This document shows positions 6,588-13,367 of a stretch of 13,367 bases of DNA, piece by piece. The DNA lies in contig VBJE01000072.1 of assembly GCA_005879675.1 (NCBI GenBank), positions 1-13,367 on the forward strand, given 5' to 3'. Source of the stretch: Chloroflexota bacterium (lineage in GTDB: Bacteria; Chloroflexota; Dormibacteria; Dormibacterales; Dormibacteraceae). The translations under genes and the position numbers were made by a program. Under the pieces are notes generated by a model. That model was not told where the DNA came from, did no database searches, and worked only from the letters and a program-made list of their open reading frames with translations. The stretch's first letter is position 1. Each line of letters opens with the position of its first letter.

Positions 6588-7673
6588 GTGCGCGTGCCAT
6601 CGTCAGAGCTCTCGCGCAAGCTCAAGATCGAGGCCGGCGACCGCTGCCTTGTTCTCAACCCGCCAGAGGGCTACCTCGCCCAGCTGGACCCGCTCCCGGA
6701 CGGCGCCGCCATCGTCCCGGCCGGAGTCGACACCCAGGCCGACCTCGTTCAGCTCTTCGCCGGCAACCGCGCCGACGTCGACCGCGACTTTCCCCTCGGT
6801 CTCAAGGCCTTGAAGACCGGCGGCCTGCTGTGGGTCAGCTACCCGGCCGCCGCCTCTGGCGCCGAGACCGACCTCAGCCGCAATCACGGCTGGCATGCGC
6901 TGCACGCCGCCGGCCTGACCGCCACCGACGAGGCGTCGCTCGACGGCCGTTGGGAGGCGCTTCGCTTCCAGCCGTCAGCCGAGGTCCGTGGCAGCGCCAT
7001 CCCCGCGGCGGACATGCTGCCCGTCGGGCGCAAGGCGAGCCCGACGTTCCGCGTGGCGCGGCTGGTCGCGCGGCCGCTCTTCCGGTTGCTGTTCCGCTTC
7101 GACGTCGGTGGACTCGATCGCGTCCCTGGCTCCGCCTACGTCCTCATCGCCAACCACCTCGGCTGGATGGACGCGATCAGCATCCTCCTGCTGTTCCCGG
7201 CCGAGCCGAGGATCCACTACCTCGCCGACCCGACTTCGATGATGAAGAATCGCCCGCTCTGGGCCCTCGTCCGCGCGACGGGCGGCATCGTGCCAGTCGA
7301 TCGGGCCCAGCGCGGCAACCCAGCGCTGTTCCGCCACGTCGAGCGCTGCCTCGCCGCCGGAGGTGTCGTCGCGATCTTTCCCGAGGGCGACTTCGGCCCT
7401 CGCGAAGGGCAGCTGCTCCCGTTTAGAAAGGGATTCGCGCATTTCGCGGTCGACGCCATGGTGCCGGTGCTGCCGGTTGCGCTCGCGGGCATGAAGGACG
7501 TCTGGCTCGGCAAGCGATTCTTCATCCGGGTGGGGGAGCCGATCCCGACCGCCGGCAGCACGGTGGAAGAGGTCCATCGTCTCGGCGGGCAGGCGGTGGC
7601 CGCTCTCCTGCCCGAGTATCAGGAACCCGCCGGGCGCAAACCTCTCCGGCGGTGGCTCACCGGCCTGTTCTAG
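6588..7673 (+). CDS. DUF3052-like domain fused to PlsC-type acyltransferase
   Basis: The protein has 361 residues from GTG 6588; the ribosome site is weak and GTG 6594 is an alternative. Residues about 8-128 look like the small DUF3052-type domain (KLKIEAGDRCLVLNPPEGY, GGLLWVSYP, SGAETDL, a closing W-EALRF). Residues about 155-350 are a glycerolipid acyltransferase of the PlsC/LPLAT family. The catalytic NH-x4-D motif is NHLGWMD with His190 and Asp195, the GGIVPVDR block is at 232-239, and FPEGDFG is at 264-270. This family transfers acyl chains from acyl-CoA or acyl-ACP to lysophosphatidate or related lipids at the membrane face. No clear transmembrane helix is seen, so it is probably peripheral. 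The fusion is unusual, since the N-terminal domain normally stands alone. Its 3' end overlaps the convergent GMC gene by 17 nt. Confidence 0.85.
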   Translation: MRVPSSELSRKLKIEAGDRCLVLNPPEGYLAQLDPLPDGAAIVPAGVDTQADLVQLFAGNRADVDRDFPLGLKALKTGGLLWVSYPAAASGAETDLSRNHGWHALHAAGLTATDEASLDGRWEALRFQPSAEVRGSAIPAADMLPVGRKASPTFRVARLVARPLFRLLFRFDVGGLDRVPGSAYVLIANHLGWMDAISILLLFPAEPRIHYLADPTSMMKNRPLWALVRATGGIVPVDRAQRGNPALFRHVERCLAAGGVVAIFPEGDFGPREGQLLPFRKGFAHFAVDAMVPVLPVALAGMKDVWLGKRFFIRVGEPIPTAGSTVEEVHRLGGQAVAALLPEYQEPAGRKPLRRWLTGLF

Positions 7674-9291
7674 CGGCCATCACCGGCGCAGCCTCGGCCT
7701 TCGCGGGGACGAGGCTCATCGCGTGCTCGGCGAGCGCGGTGATCGTCAGCGCCGGGTTGACGCCGAGGTTGACCGGGATCGCGGAGCCGTCGACGACGTA
7801 GAGCCCCTCGCAGCCGAAGACGCGGTTGTGGTCGTCGCACACGGCGGTCGCCGGGTCGCTGCCGATGCACGCGCCGCCCAGCATGTGCGCGGTCGACGGG
7901 ATGTCCAGCAGCACTTCGTTGATCGAGCTCGCCGGCCAGCCTCCGATCTTTTTCGCGACCCTCCTCGCCATCTCGTTGGCGATCGGGATGTAGGACTGAT
8001 TCCGCTTCTCGCTCGCGTTCGGGTTCCTCGAGTCGAGCACGCGCGCCCACGGCCGGTACCACCGCCGGCGGCGCACCAGCTCGAGGGAGTTGTCGTTCAC
8101 CTGCATCACCAGCAGCAGGATCGTGCGCCGTGCCCAGCCAAAAGGAACGAGCGACCGCACCAAGTCGGCGGGCCGCGTGACGCAGGCGGCGATGAAGCGC
8201 AGTGGACGAGGCACCCGGCCACCCCCGTCGGTAAGCGGCTTGGCGAGCAGGCCGATGAGGTCGGAGCCGCGCGGGTAGCGCACCGGCTCGATGTGCGTGA
8301 CGTCGTCGGGATAGATGCTCGAGGTGATCGAGACGCCGTCGGTGAAGTCCGCGTCCCCGCCGCGGGCTGTCGCGGCGACGATCGTCTCGCTGTTGGTGCG
8401 GACACGGCGGCCTACGGCCGGCGACAGGTCCCGCAGCCACCCTTCCTCGCGCGCCCGAAGCAGCAGGTCGACCGTGCCGAGAACGCCCGCGGCGAGGACG
8501 ATCACAGGCGCCGTCCACTGCTTGCGCTCGCGCCGCAGCATGCGTGTCGGCCGGAACGTCGAGAGCCGGTAACCATCGAGGCCGTTCCGCCCGATGCGAT
8601 CGACCTGGGTCTCGGGAAAGATGTCGACGCCGAGCTTTTCCGCCAGGTACAGGTAGTTCTTGTCGAGCGTGTTCTTGGCGTTGTGCCGGCAGCCGACCAT
8701 GCAGCCGCCGCAGAAGATGCAGCCGGCGCGATCAGGCCCCTGTCCGCCGAAGTACGGATCCGGCATCACCTTGCCGGGCTCGCCGAAGAAGACCGCGACC
8801 TCGGTGGCGTGGAACGTGGCGCCTTTGCCGATGTCGTCCGCGCATTCCTTCATCACCCGGTCGGCCGCGGTCAACCGCGGATTGACGGCCGCCCCGAGCA
8901 TCCGCTTCGCGGTCTCGTAATGAGGCGCGAGGGCCTGTCGCCAACCTGTGCCCGCCGGCCACTCGGGGTGGGCGAATATGTCCGGTCTCGGGACGGGCAG
9001 CGTGTTGGCGTAGACGAGGCTGCCGCCTCCGACGCCCGACCCGGAGCCGGCGAGGACGTCGCTCAGCAGTGTCAGCCGGAGGATGCCGTGGCAGAAGAGG
9101 TTCGGCATCCACAGAAACCGGCGCACGTTCCAGTTGGTGCGGGCAAAGTCGGACGCGTTCCAGCGTTTGCCCGCCTCGAGCACGGCGACGCGGTGGCCTT
9201 TCTCGGCCAGCCGCAGCGCGGCGACCGAGCCGCCAAAACCTGACCCCACGACCAGGACGTCATACCTGTCGATCGCCGTCACGCCAGGCAT
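7657..9291 (-). CDS. GMC-family FAD oxidoreductase, cholesterol-oxidase (ChoD) type
   Basis: The protein has 544 residues from ATG 9291; a TTG at 9318 would add nine residues. YDVLVVGSGFGGS (residues 10-22) is the FAD-binding Rossmann motif, followed by VAVLEAGKRW, the ribose-binding acidic residue region. GSGSGVGGGSLVYANTL fits the GMC flavin-attachment region. A four-cysteine cluster, C-x2-C-x2-C-x3-C (Cys191, 194, 197, 201), followed by RHNAKNTLDKNYL is typical of the mycobacterial ChoD-like branch. The C-terminus has STAHMLGGACIG and DGSAIPVNLGVNPALTITALAEHAM, the GMC C-terminal signature. The family oxidises alcohol groups, including 3-beta-hydroxysterols, with O2 or another acceptor. 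The actual substrate is unknown, so I give no gene symbol. No signal peptide is seen, so it is likely cytoplasmic. It diverges from the membrane protein at 9366. Confidence 0.9.
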   Translation of the reverse strand: MPGVTAIDRYDVLVVGSGFGGSVAALRLAEKGHRVAVLEAGKRWNASDFARTNWNVRRFLWMPNLFCHGILRLTLLSDVLAGSGSGVGGGSLVYANTLPVPRPDIFAHPEWPAGTGWRQALAPHYETAKRMLGAAVNPRLTAADRVMKECADDIGKGATFHATEVAVFFGEPGKVMPDPYFGGQGPDRAGCIFCGGCMVGCRHNAKNTLDKNYLYLAEKLGVDIFPETQVDRIGRNGLDGYRLSTFRPTRMLRRERKQWTAPVIVLAAGVLGTVDLLLRAREEGWLRDLSPAVGRRVRTNSETIVAATARGGDADFTDGVSITSSIYPDDVTHIEPVRYPRGSDLIGLLAKPLTDGGGRVPRPLRFIAACVTRPADLVRSLVPFGWARRTILLLVMQVNDNSLELVRRRRWYRPWARVLDSRNPNASEKRNQSYIPIANEMARRVAKKIGGWPASSINEVLLDIPSTAHMLGGACIGSDPATAVCDDHNRVFGCEGLYVVDGSAIPVNLGVNPALTITALAEHAMSLVPAKAEAAPVMAARTGR

Positions 9292-9365
9292 GCTCCCGCT
9301 TCGCGCCGGTGGCGTCAACCATTCGTATTGCGGTCGCCGCGGGGCCCGTGCATGCTACGCGCGGA

Positions 9366-10829
9366 ATGGCGATGCTCGACGCCACCGGCGAGGCGCCGGC
9401 GATGGAAGGAAACGGACGTCCCGCGGCATGGACGCGCTGGTGGCTTGCCGGCACCGCGTTCGATTGGGGCTTTGTGGGCCTCGCCGCCATCCTCGTCAGC
9501 GCCGGATACGAGTACGCGTGGATGACTCGAAACCGGTCGCCGCTGCCCAAGGGCTCCGAGATTCCGTTCCAGGCAGCGTGGGTCGTCCTCGCGCTCTTTC
9601 TCGTCGTGACCGGTGTGCTCGCATGGCGCCGCACTCGTCGCGCGAGCTCCCTGATCCGCGACGGATACGCAGTCAGCGCGGTCGGGTGCGCCCTCTTCCT
9701 GGTCGGGGTCCTGATCAACGGATGGTGGACCGAAGCGCTCGGTCCGGCGATCGGCGTGCCCGCGATCTTCCGTTTGCCCAACCTCCTGGAGATCGCTGGG
9801 GGAGTTCTCATTGTCGTCGGCCCCTTGCTCGCCTCCACCGGCCGCGGCGAGCTGGTGGCGGGCCCCACCGCCCTCCTGTCGGCGGTGCTGCTGCTGGCTA
9901 CGGTGACCTTCTTCACGCAGTTCGACCACCCATACATCGATCGCTATGCCTCGATTGAGGTCAGGCTTCCCAGCCCACTGAGCGCGTTTGACGCGGGTAA
10001 CCACCGCGAGGAGATCCTGGGTGCGCTCGGGCTGATGATGCAAGCCGCGGCGGTTACCGGGGTCATCCTGTGGATCCTCAAGCAAACACGGCTGCCGGTC
10101 GGCAGCATCACGCTCATGCTCACTGTCAGCGCGTTCTTCACCGCCACGCAGCTGGGTCACTTCTCGATGGTCGGCGTCGGCCTGATCGTCGGTGTGCTGG
10201 GGGACGTCATCCTCGCGCTGCTGCGGCCTCGCGCCGACCGCGTGCTGCGGCTGCATGTCTTCGCCGTCCTCATGGGCGCGCTATCGGCCGGCGTGTACCT
10301 GGTCTGGATCAGCTTCGACCCGGGAACCTGGTGGCAGCCGGACATGACGTTCGGCACGGTGGTCGCGTGCGGAATCGTCGGTGGGCTGATGAGCTACTTC
10401 CTCTTCCCGGGTGCTGATGCGGTGCGCGCCGCATCCGTCTTGTGGCCGGCCATGACCCAGGAGTCATCGACCGAGGCCCCAGACGTGACCGTGGAGCGGG
10501 TCGAGCACGCCCTCAAGGTCCTGCACAGCACCCGTGACCTGGCGGACAGCCCGCTGATCGCCATGCGCTGCATCGCGGCGCCATCGTCGGGCGAGTTGCG
10601 CAAGACAATCCAGGATGCGATCGAGCACCTGCGCAGCTCAGCGTTCCAGCAGGACGCCCAGGCGGGCCAGATCCTCGACCTCTATTACGTGCACCGGATC
10701 GGGGGCCACTACGCGGTCGAGATGCGGGTCGGCCTCAGCCGGGCCGCCTACTTCAACCGCCGCTCGTACGGCGTGAGACGCCTGGTCGACCGCCTGCGCG
10801 AGCTCGAGGAGTCCGCCTCGCCGGCCTGA
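9366..10829 (+). CDS. polytopic membrane protein with C-terminal HTH-like (sigma region 4-like) domain
   Basis: The protein has 487 residues from ATG 9366 (MAMLDATG). The ribosome site is poor; ATG 9372 and ATG 9402 (with GAGG 8 nt upstream) are alternatives. Residues about 25-350 hold roughly ten hydrophobic helices, for example FVGLAAILVSAGYEYAW, AAWVVLALFLVVTGVLAW and FAVLMGALSAGVYLVWISF. No transporter family is recognised. Residues about 376-487 are soluble: VERVEHALKVLHSTRDLADSPL, then ILDLYYV, VGLSRAAYFNRRSYGVRRLVDRL. This matches the pattern I recall from Chloroflexota multidomain regulators, (A/L)-x-SPL followed by L-LRY-x-VA-LG-SR-YxR-x-ALxxL, a degenerate sigma-70 region 4-type HTH. 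A membrane-tethered regulator is therefore possible. The membrane part is certain; the HTH reading is moderate. An even helix count would place both ends in the cytoplasm. Confidence 0.8.
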   Translation: MAMLDATGEAPAMEGNGRPAAWTRWWLAGTAFDWGFVGLAAILVSAGYEYAWMTRNRSPLPKGSEIPFQAAWVVLALFLVVTGVLAWRRTRRASSLIRDGYAVSAVGCALFLVGVLINGWWTEALGPAIGVPAIFRLPNLLEIAGGVLIVVGPLLASTGRGELVAGPTALLSAVLLLATVTFFTQFDHPYIDRYASIEVRLPSPLSAFDAGNHREEILGALGLMMQAAAVTGVILWILKQTRLPVGSITLMLTVSAFFTATQLGHFSMVGVGLIVGVLGDVILALLRPRADRVLRLHVFAVLMGALSAGVYLVWISFDPGTWWQPDMTFGTVVACGIVGGLMSYFLFPGADAVRAASVLWPAMTQESSTEAPDVTVERVEHALKVLHSTRDLADSPLIAMRCIAAPSSGELRKTIQDAIEHLRSSAFQQDAQAGQILDLYYVHRIGGHYAVEMRVGLSRAAYFNRRSYGVRRLVDRLRELEESASPA

Positions 10830-10840
10830 TCTCGACCTCG

Positions 10841-10856
10841 TCTTCGAGCTCAAAGA
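10841..10856. promoter_or_regulatory. 16-bp near-perfect palindrome downstream of the membrane gene
   Basis: TCTTCGAGCTCAAAGA pairs in seven of its eight half-positions about the centre GAGCTC. It lies 12 nt after the membrane-protein stop and about 110 nt before the hydrolase start. It could be an operator for the hydrolase gene, but palindromes of this size arise by chance, and no clear promoter is seen beside it in 10830-10968. Confidence 0.2.
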
Positions 10857-10968
10857 CTGGTCTCGGTTCCGTCTCGGACTAGATCGACATCCACTCCAGA
10901 CCTTGGCGCCACAGGTATGCCCGAACCCTCGCCTCAGCCGCCCCACCCGGGGCCGCAGGAGGAGAGAA

Positions 10969-11871
10969 ATGTTCGGCAAGACCCGTTCCCGACAGACCGG
11001 TGCCCCGCGCCGCCCACGGATTGCGATCGAGCGCCTGGACCTCGCGGACCTTCACTTCGCGGACGAGCTGCCACAGGGCCGGCTCGTCGACCTTCCGGGC
11101 CGGGGCACAGCATTTGTCCGCGTGGCGGAGGGCCCGGCCGGAGCGCCCACCGTCCTGCTGCTTCATGGGCTCATGGCGACCGCCGACCTGAACTGGTCGC
11201 TGGCGGTGCCTGTCCTCTCCCGGCGCTTCAACGTCGTCGCGCCCGACCTGCGCGGTCACGGCCGGGGCCTGCCGACGCGGCGCTTCAGCGGCGACGAGTG
11301 CGCCGACGACCTGGCCGCCATCGTGCGGACGCTGGAGCTCGGCCGCGTCATCGTGGTCGGCTACTCGCTCGGCGGCCTGGTGGCCCAGATATTCGTGCGT
11401 CGCCACCCGGAGCTGGTGTCAGGCGTCGTGCTTTGCGCGACCGCCAGCAAGTTCGACGTTCCGACCGCCGGCGGGTTCGTGCAACTCCTCGAGCGCGCAG
11501 TCCGGCGCATGCCCGAGTCGATGCGCCGGGCCGCGATGCTAGCGCTTATGGCGCCGAAGTCGACCGGCTCGGACCGCGGCCGCTGGCTGATGAGCGAGGT
11601 GCGCCGGCACGACACCGCGGCCTTGCTCGACGCGATCGGCGAGGCGTCTCGCTTCGACTCGGCGTCGTGGCTCGGCGAAAGCACCTGCGGCGCGGCGGTG
11701 ATCGTGACCCAGGACGACAAGGTCGTCTCGCCAGAGGCGCAGAAAGAGCTGGCGAAGGTCCTCGGCCGGGGCTTCGTGTTCGAGGTGCCCGGCGACCACT
11801 TCGCATGCATCAAGCGCCCCGATGAGTTCAACGACGTGCTCGTCGCGGCGTGTGCGGGGGCGCAGGCATGA
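10969..11871 (+). CDS. alpha/beta hydrolase fold protein
   Basis: The protein has 300 residues from ATG 10969, chosen because AGGAGG (10957-10962) stands 6 nt before it. An upstream in-frame GTG at 10903 lacks a ribosome site. The fold is clear: the oxyanion-loop motif LLLHGLMA (residues 63-70), NVVAPDLRGHG (88-98), nucleophile elbow GYSLGG with Ser133, an acidic residue in TQDDKVVSP (Asp249 or Asp250) and catalytic His277 in GDHFAC. A short lid of helices spans about 165-235. There is no signal peptide, so it is probably a cytoplasmic esterase, lipase or related hydrolase. The substrate is unknown. It follows the membrane protein by 139 nt on the same strand and may have its own promoter. 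Confidence 0.9.
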   Translation: MFGKTRSRQTGAPRRPRIAIERLDLADLHFADELPQGRLVDLPGRGTAFVRVAEGPAGAPTVLLLHGLMATADLNWSLAVPVLSRRFNVVAPDLRGHGRGLPTRRFSGDECADDLAAIVRTLELGRVIVVGYSLGGLVAQIFVRRHPELVSGVVLCATASKFDVPTAGGFVQLLERAVRRMPESMRRAAMLALMAPKSTGSDRGRWLMSEVRRHDTAALLDAIGEASRFDSASWLGESTCGAAVIVTQDDKVVSPEAQKELAKVLGRGFVFEVPGDHFACIKRPDEFNDVLVAACAGAQA

Positions 11872-11963
11872 AGGCCATGACCTGCACCTCCCTTCCTTAT
11901 ATATGTATGTGGGGCAGGTTCAGCTTCCAGCCATCCGTACGGCCTAACAAAACCACAAGGTAA
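11868..11963 (+). CDS. possible 31-codon ORF overlapping the hydrolase stop (doubtful)
   Basis: ATG 11868 overlaps the hydrolase TGA in an ATGA arrangement typical of translational coupling, and the frame ends at TAA 11961-11963. The product would begin MKAMTCTSLPYICMWGRF and is basic at the end; it has no signal peptide, membrane helix or known motif. The codon use is unlike the neighbouring genes, with rare A/T-ending codons, and there is no good ribosome site. I list it only because of the stop/start overlap; chance is the more likely explanation. Confidence 0.15.
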   Translation: MKAMTCTSLPYICMWGRFSFQPSVRPNKTTR

Positions 11964-12093
11964 AACGCTTCCGCTCATCGGCTCGTCGTCGCTGTTAAAG
12001 AACGCGTGTAGGCGTGAAGAACAAAGGATTGCAATTCCCGACTGGCGGTCCGTAACCTGGCGCTTCCGCCTCATCCCAATCGCAGGAGAAGTC
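11872..12093. other. 222-nt intergenic region with lower GC than its surroundings
   Basis: This gap is visibly richer in A and T than the genes on both sides, notably CCTTATATATGTATG at 11895-11909 and AACAAAACCACAAGGTAAAAC at 11946-11966. A weak promoter-like pair, ATGACC (11877-11882) and TATATG (11900-11905) with 17-nt spacing, could serve the small membrane gene at 12094, with a leader of about 180 nt. I find no tRNA, strong hairpin or repeat in it. The downstream gene has its AGGAG at 12084-12088. Confidence 0.35.
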
Positions 12094-12474
12094 ATGGCCA
12101 CCCTACCTCTGGATACCCGACAGCAGTGGAACAGCTGGGTCAACGCGAACGTGGCTCCGCCCTTTCGGAAGCGTGCGCTCAAGGCCGCATTGAAAACCCT
12201 GGCCTCCGGAAGCTCATCCGATCAGGCCATCACGGCCGCCAAGCAAGCTGAGACCAGCCGTGCCAACTACATGGCGACATCCGCGTTGGTCCTGGGTGCT
12301 CTGACCGCCGCCATCGCGGTTTCCGCCGGCGGGCTTGCCATCCTGGCGACTCTGTTCACGATTGGGTCCGCGGTTCAAGGTCGCAGGTCAGTCGACCGAG
12401 CATGGCAGGCGTGGGCCGGCGTGGCGTTGGCCGTCGCTGGCATCGGCGTCTTCATCGTCCGACTGGTCATCTGA
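12094..12474 (+). CDS. small two-helix membrane protein of unknown function
   Basis: The protein has 126 residues; ATG 12094 has AGGAG 5 nt upstream. The N-terminal half is soluble and basic (PPFRKRALKAALKTLASGSSSDQAITAAKQAE), followed by a long hydrophobic segment, SALVLGALTAAIAVSAGGLAILATLF (about 63-90, perhaps a hairpin), a short polar loop with QGRRSVDRA, and a final helix WAGVALAVAGIGVFIVRLVI to the end. I do not recognise the family. The layout suggests a DUF4190-like or general small integral membrane protein, without evidence for a specific role. A hairpin follows at 12491-12506, ahead of the cytochrome bd gene. Confidence 0.7.
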   Translation: MATLPLDTRQQWNSWVNANVAPPFRKRALKAALKTLASGSSSDQAITAAKQAETSRANYMATSALVLGALTAAIAVSAGGLAILATLFTIGSAVQGRRSVDRAWQAWAGVALAVAGIGVFIVRLVI

Positions 12475-12490
12475 CCGCGAGCTGCCGCTC

Positions 12491-12506
12491 CGCCGGCAAT
12501 CCGGCG
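12491..12506 (+). terminator. GC hairpin between the small membrane gene and cydA
   Basis: CGCCGG (12491-12496) and CCGGCG (12501-12506) form a perfect 6-bp stem around CAAT, 17 nt after the stop of the preceding gene. Only TT follows before a G-rich stretch, so it is a weak candidate for an intrinsic terminator. Confidence 0.35.
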
Positions 12507-12563
12507 TTGGGTGGCTGAAGTGGGCACGCTGACGGGCTAGGCGCGTTCTTCGTGTCTGCCACG

Positions 12564-13367
12564 ATGGAGGTCGTGGTCGAGGCGTTCGAGCCGGCCCTTC
12601 TGCCCAGCCGGATCCAGATGGCGTTCACCCTCGCGTCCCATGTCCTCCTGGTGCCGCTGGGCGTGGCCCTTCCGTCGCTGACCCTGCTCATGGAGGGCAT
12701 CGGCCTCGCCCGCAAGGACTCGGTCGCGCTCAAGATCGCGCGGCGCTGGTCGGTGGTGATGGCCGTGCAGTTCGCCGTCGGCGCGGTGACGGGCACGATC
12801 CTCTCCTTCGAGTTCGGCATCCTGTGGCCGCGCATGATGGGCCGCTTCGGCTCTGCGTTCGGACTCGGCTTCGCGATCGAGGGCTGGGCCTTCTTCCTGG
12901 AGGCGATCTTCATCGGCATCTACCTCTATGGCTGGAACCGGCTGCGGCCGCGCACGCACTTTCTGGTCGGGCTCGTGCTTCCGCCGGCGGGGCTGGTCGG
13001 CGCATTCGGAGTGCTCGCGTCGAACGCCTGGATGAATACGCCTGCCGGAGTGACCATCGTCGAAGGAAAGGTCACCGACGTCGACGTGATGGCGGCGTTG
13101 TTCACACGCGCGCTCGGCTACGAGTTCTGGCACTTCGTGATCGCGATCTACCTGACCGCCGGCTTCGTGGTCGCGTCGGTCTACGCGGTCGCATGGCTGC
13201 GCGGCCGCCGCGACCACTACCAGCGCCTGGCGTTCGCGGTGCCTTTCACAGTGGCCGCCGTGCTCACGCCGGTCCAGCTCCTGGTCGGCGACCTTGCCGC
13301 GCGCGCCATGGCTGAGGACCAGCCGCCCAAGTTCGCGGCCATGGAGATCACGTGGCAGACGAGGGAT
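12564..13367 (+). CDS. cydA: cytochrome bd-type quinol oxidase subunit I, N-terminal 268 residues (runs off window)
   Basis: The frame is open from ATG 12564 to the last base (268 codons, no stop). GTG 12552 is an alternative start, and neither has a strong ribosome site. CydA features are plain: SRIQMAFTLASHVLLVPLGV with His26 at the position of the heme ligand His19 of E. coli, GTILSFEFGILWP, AIEGWAFFLEAIFIGIYLYGW with the paired glutamates Glu106 and Glu113, NAWMNTPAG, and YEFWHFVIAIYLTAGF with His190 matching E. coli His186. CydA holds hemes b558, b595 and d, oxidises quinol and reduces O2 to water at the cytoplasmic membrane. The short EGWAFFLEAIF spacing (7 rather than 8 between glutamates) resembles the CioA-like, non-E. 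coli branch. The Q-loop lies beyond the window, so short- versus long-loop type cannot be told. A cydB gene is expected downstream. Confidence 0.92.
   Translation, partial: MEVVVEAFEPALLPSRIQMAFTLASHVLLVPLGVALPSLTLLMEGIGLARKDSVALKIARRWSVVMAVQFAVGAVTGTILSFEFGILWPRMMGRFGSAFGLGFAIEGWAFFLEAIFIGIYLYGWNRLRPRTHFLVGLVLPPAGLVGAFGVLASNAWMNTPAGVTIVEGKVTDVDVMAALFTRALGYEFWHFVIAIYLTAGFVVASVYAVAWLRGRRDHYQRLAFAVPFTVAAVLTPVQLLVGDLAARAMAEDQPPKFAAMEITWQTRD

Noticed and set aside
7723..9243. 506-codon plus-strand open frame opposite the GMC oxidase
   Set aside because: Low-complexity Arg/Asp/Ala shadow; the opposite strand has complete FAD-binding and GMC C-terminal motifs.
9315..10256. 313-codon minus-strand open frame over the membrane protein
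   Set aside because: Composition is that of an antisense shadow of hydrophobic codons (Gln/Asp/Arg-rich); no domain visible.
11361..12182. 273-codon minus-strand open frame covering the hydrolase end and the intergenic gap
   Set aside because: No motif or ribosome site; most of it is antisense to the hydrolase active-site region.
12537..13217. 226-codon minus-strand open frame at the right end
   Set aside because: It is antisense to cydA, whose heme-ligand motifs are unmistakable.

Overview
The window is a GC-rich stretch of a bacterial chromosome with ordinary Shine-Dalgarno signals, several Sec signal peptides and no rRNA, tRNA, CRISPR or transposase gene. The family mix points to a soil bacterium of the Chloroflexota / Candidatus Dormibacterota type or a deep actinobacterial lineage. 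The pointers are a secreted PKD protein, an XRE-TPR regulator, a beta-helix protein of the kind annotated in Streptomyces, a ChoD-like GMC oxidase and a membrane protein with a sigma-region-4-like tail. The phylum call is inference.

Left part (1-4288). The 3' end of a surface/secreted beta-sandwich protein (1-489) converges on a secreted PKD protein (603-2447, minus strand), with a strong bidirectional hairpin between them. Upstream of the PKD gene is a dense control region (about 2619-2760). It is followed on the plus strand by an overlooked 31-codon gene (2765-2860) with a perfect Shine-Dalgarno and a Sec-type signal peptide that would leave a seven-residue tail, and then by an HTH-XRE/TPR regulator of 450 aa (2936-4288). 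A GTCAAGCGAC-type motif recurs upstream of the small gene, over its predicted -35 box, and between it and the regulator. This is the layout of a peptide-pheromone/receptor (RRNPP-like) cassette and is the most interesting item in the window. The divergent PKD gene shares the control region and is a plausible output.

Middle part (4375-9291). A secreted beta-helix-like gene is broken by two frame changes (4375-6111). It converges on a small VOC-family gene (6139-6531, minus), which diverges from a DUF3052-like/PlsC acyltransferase fusion (6588-7673). The fusion gene overlaps tail-to-tail by 17 nt with a GMC oxidoreductase of the cholesterol-oxidase type (7657-9291, minus).

Right part (9366-13367). 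A roughly ten-helix membrane protein ends in a degenerate HTH-like domain (9366-10829). It is followed by an alpha/beta hydrolase (10969-11871), a small two-helix membrane protein (12094-12474) and the first 268 codons of a cytochrome bd oxidase subunit I gene that runs off the window (12564-13367).

All functional calls rest on reading motifs by eye. No database search was run. The peptide-signalling reading rests on gene order, the signal-peptide shape, the promoter/repeat layout and the HTH-TPR architecture; it is a hypothesis.
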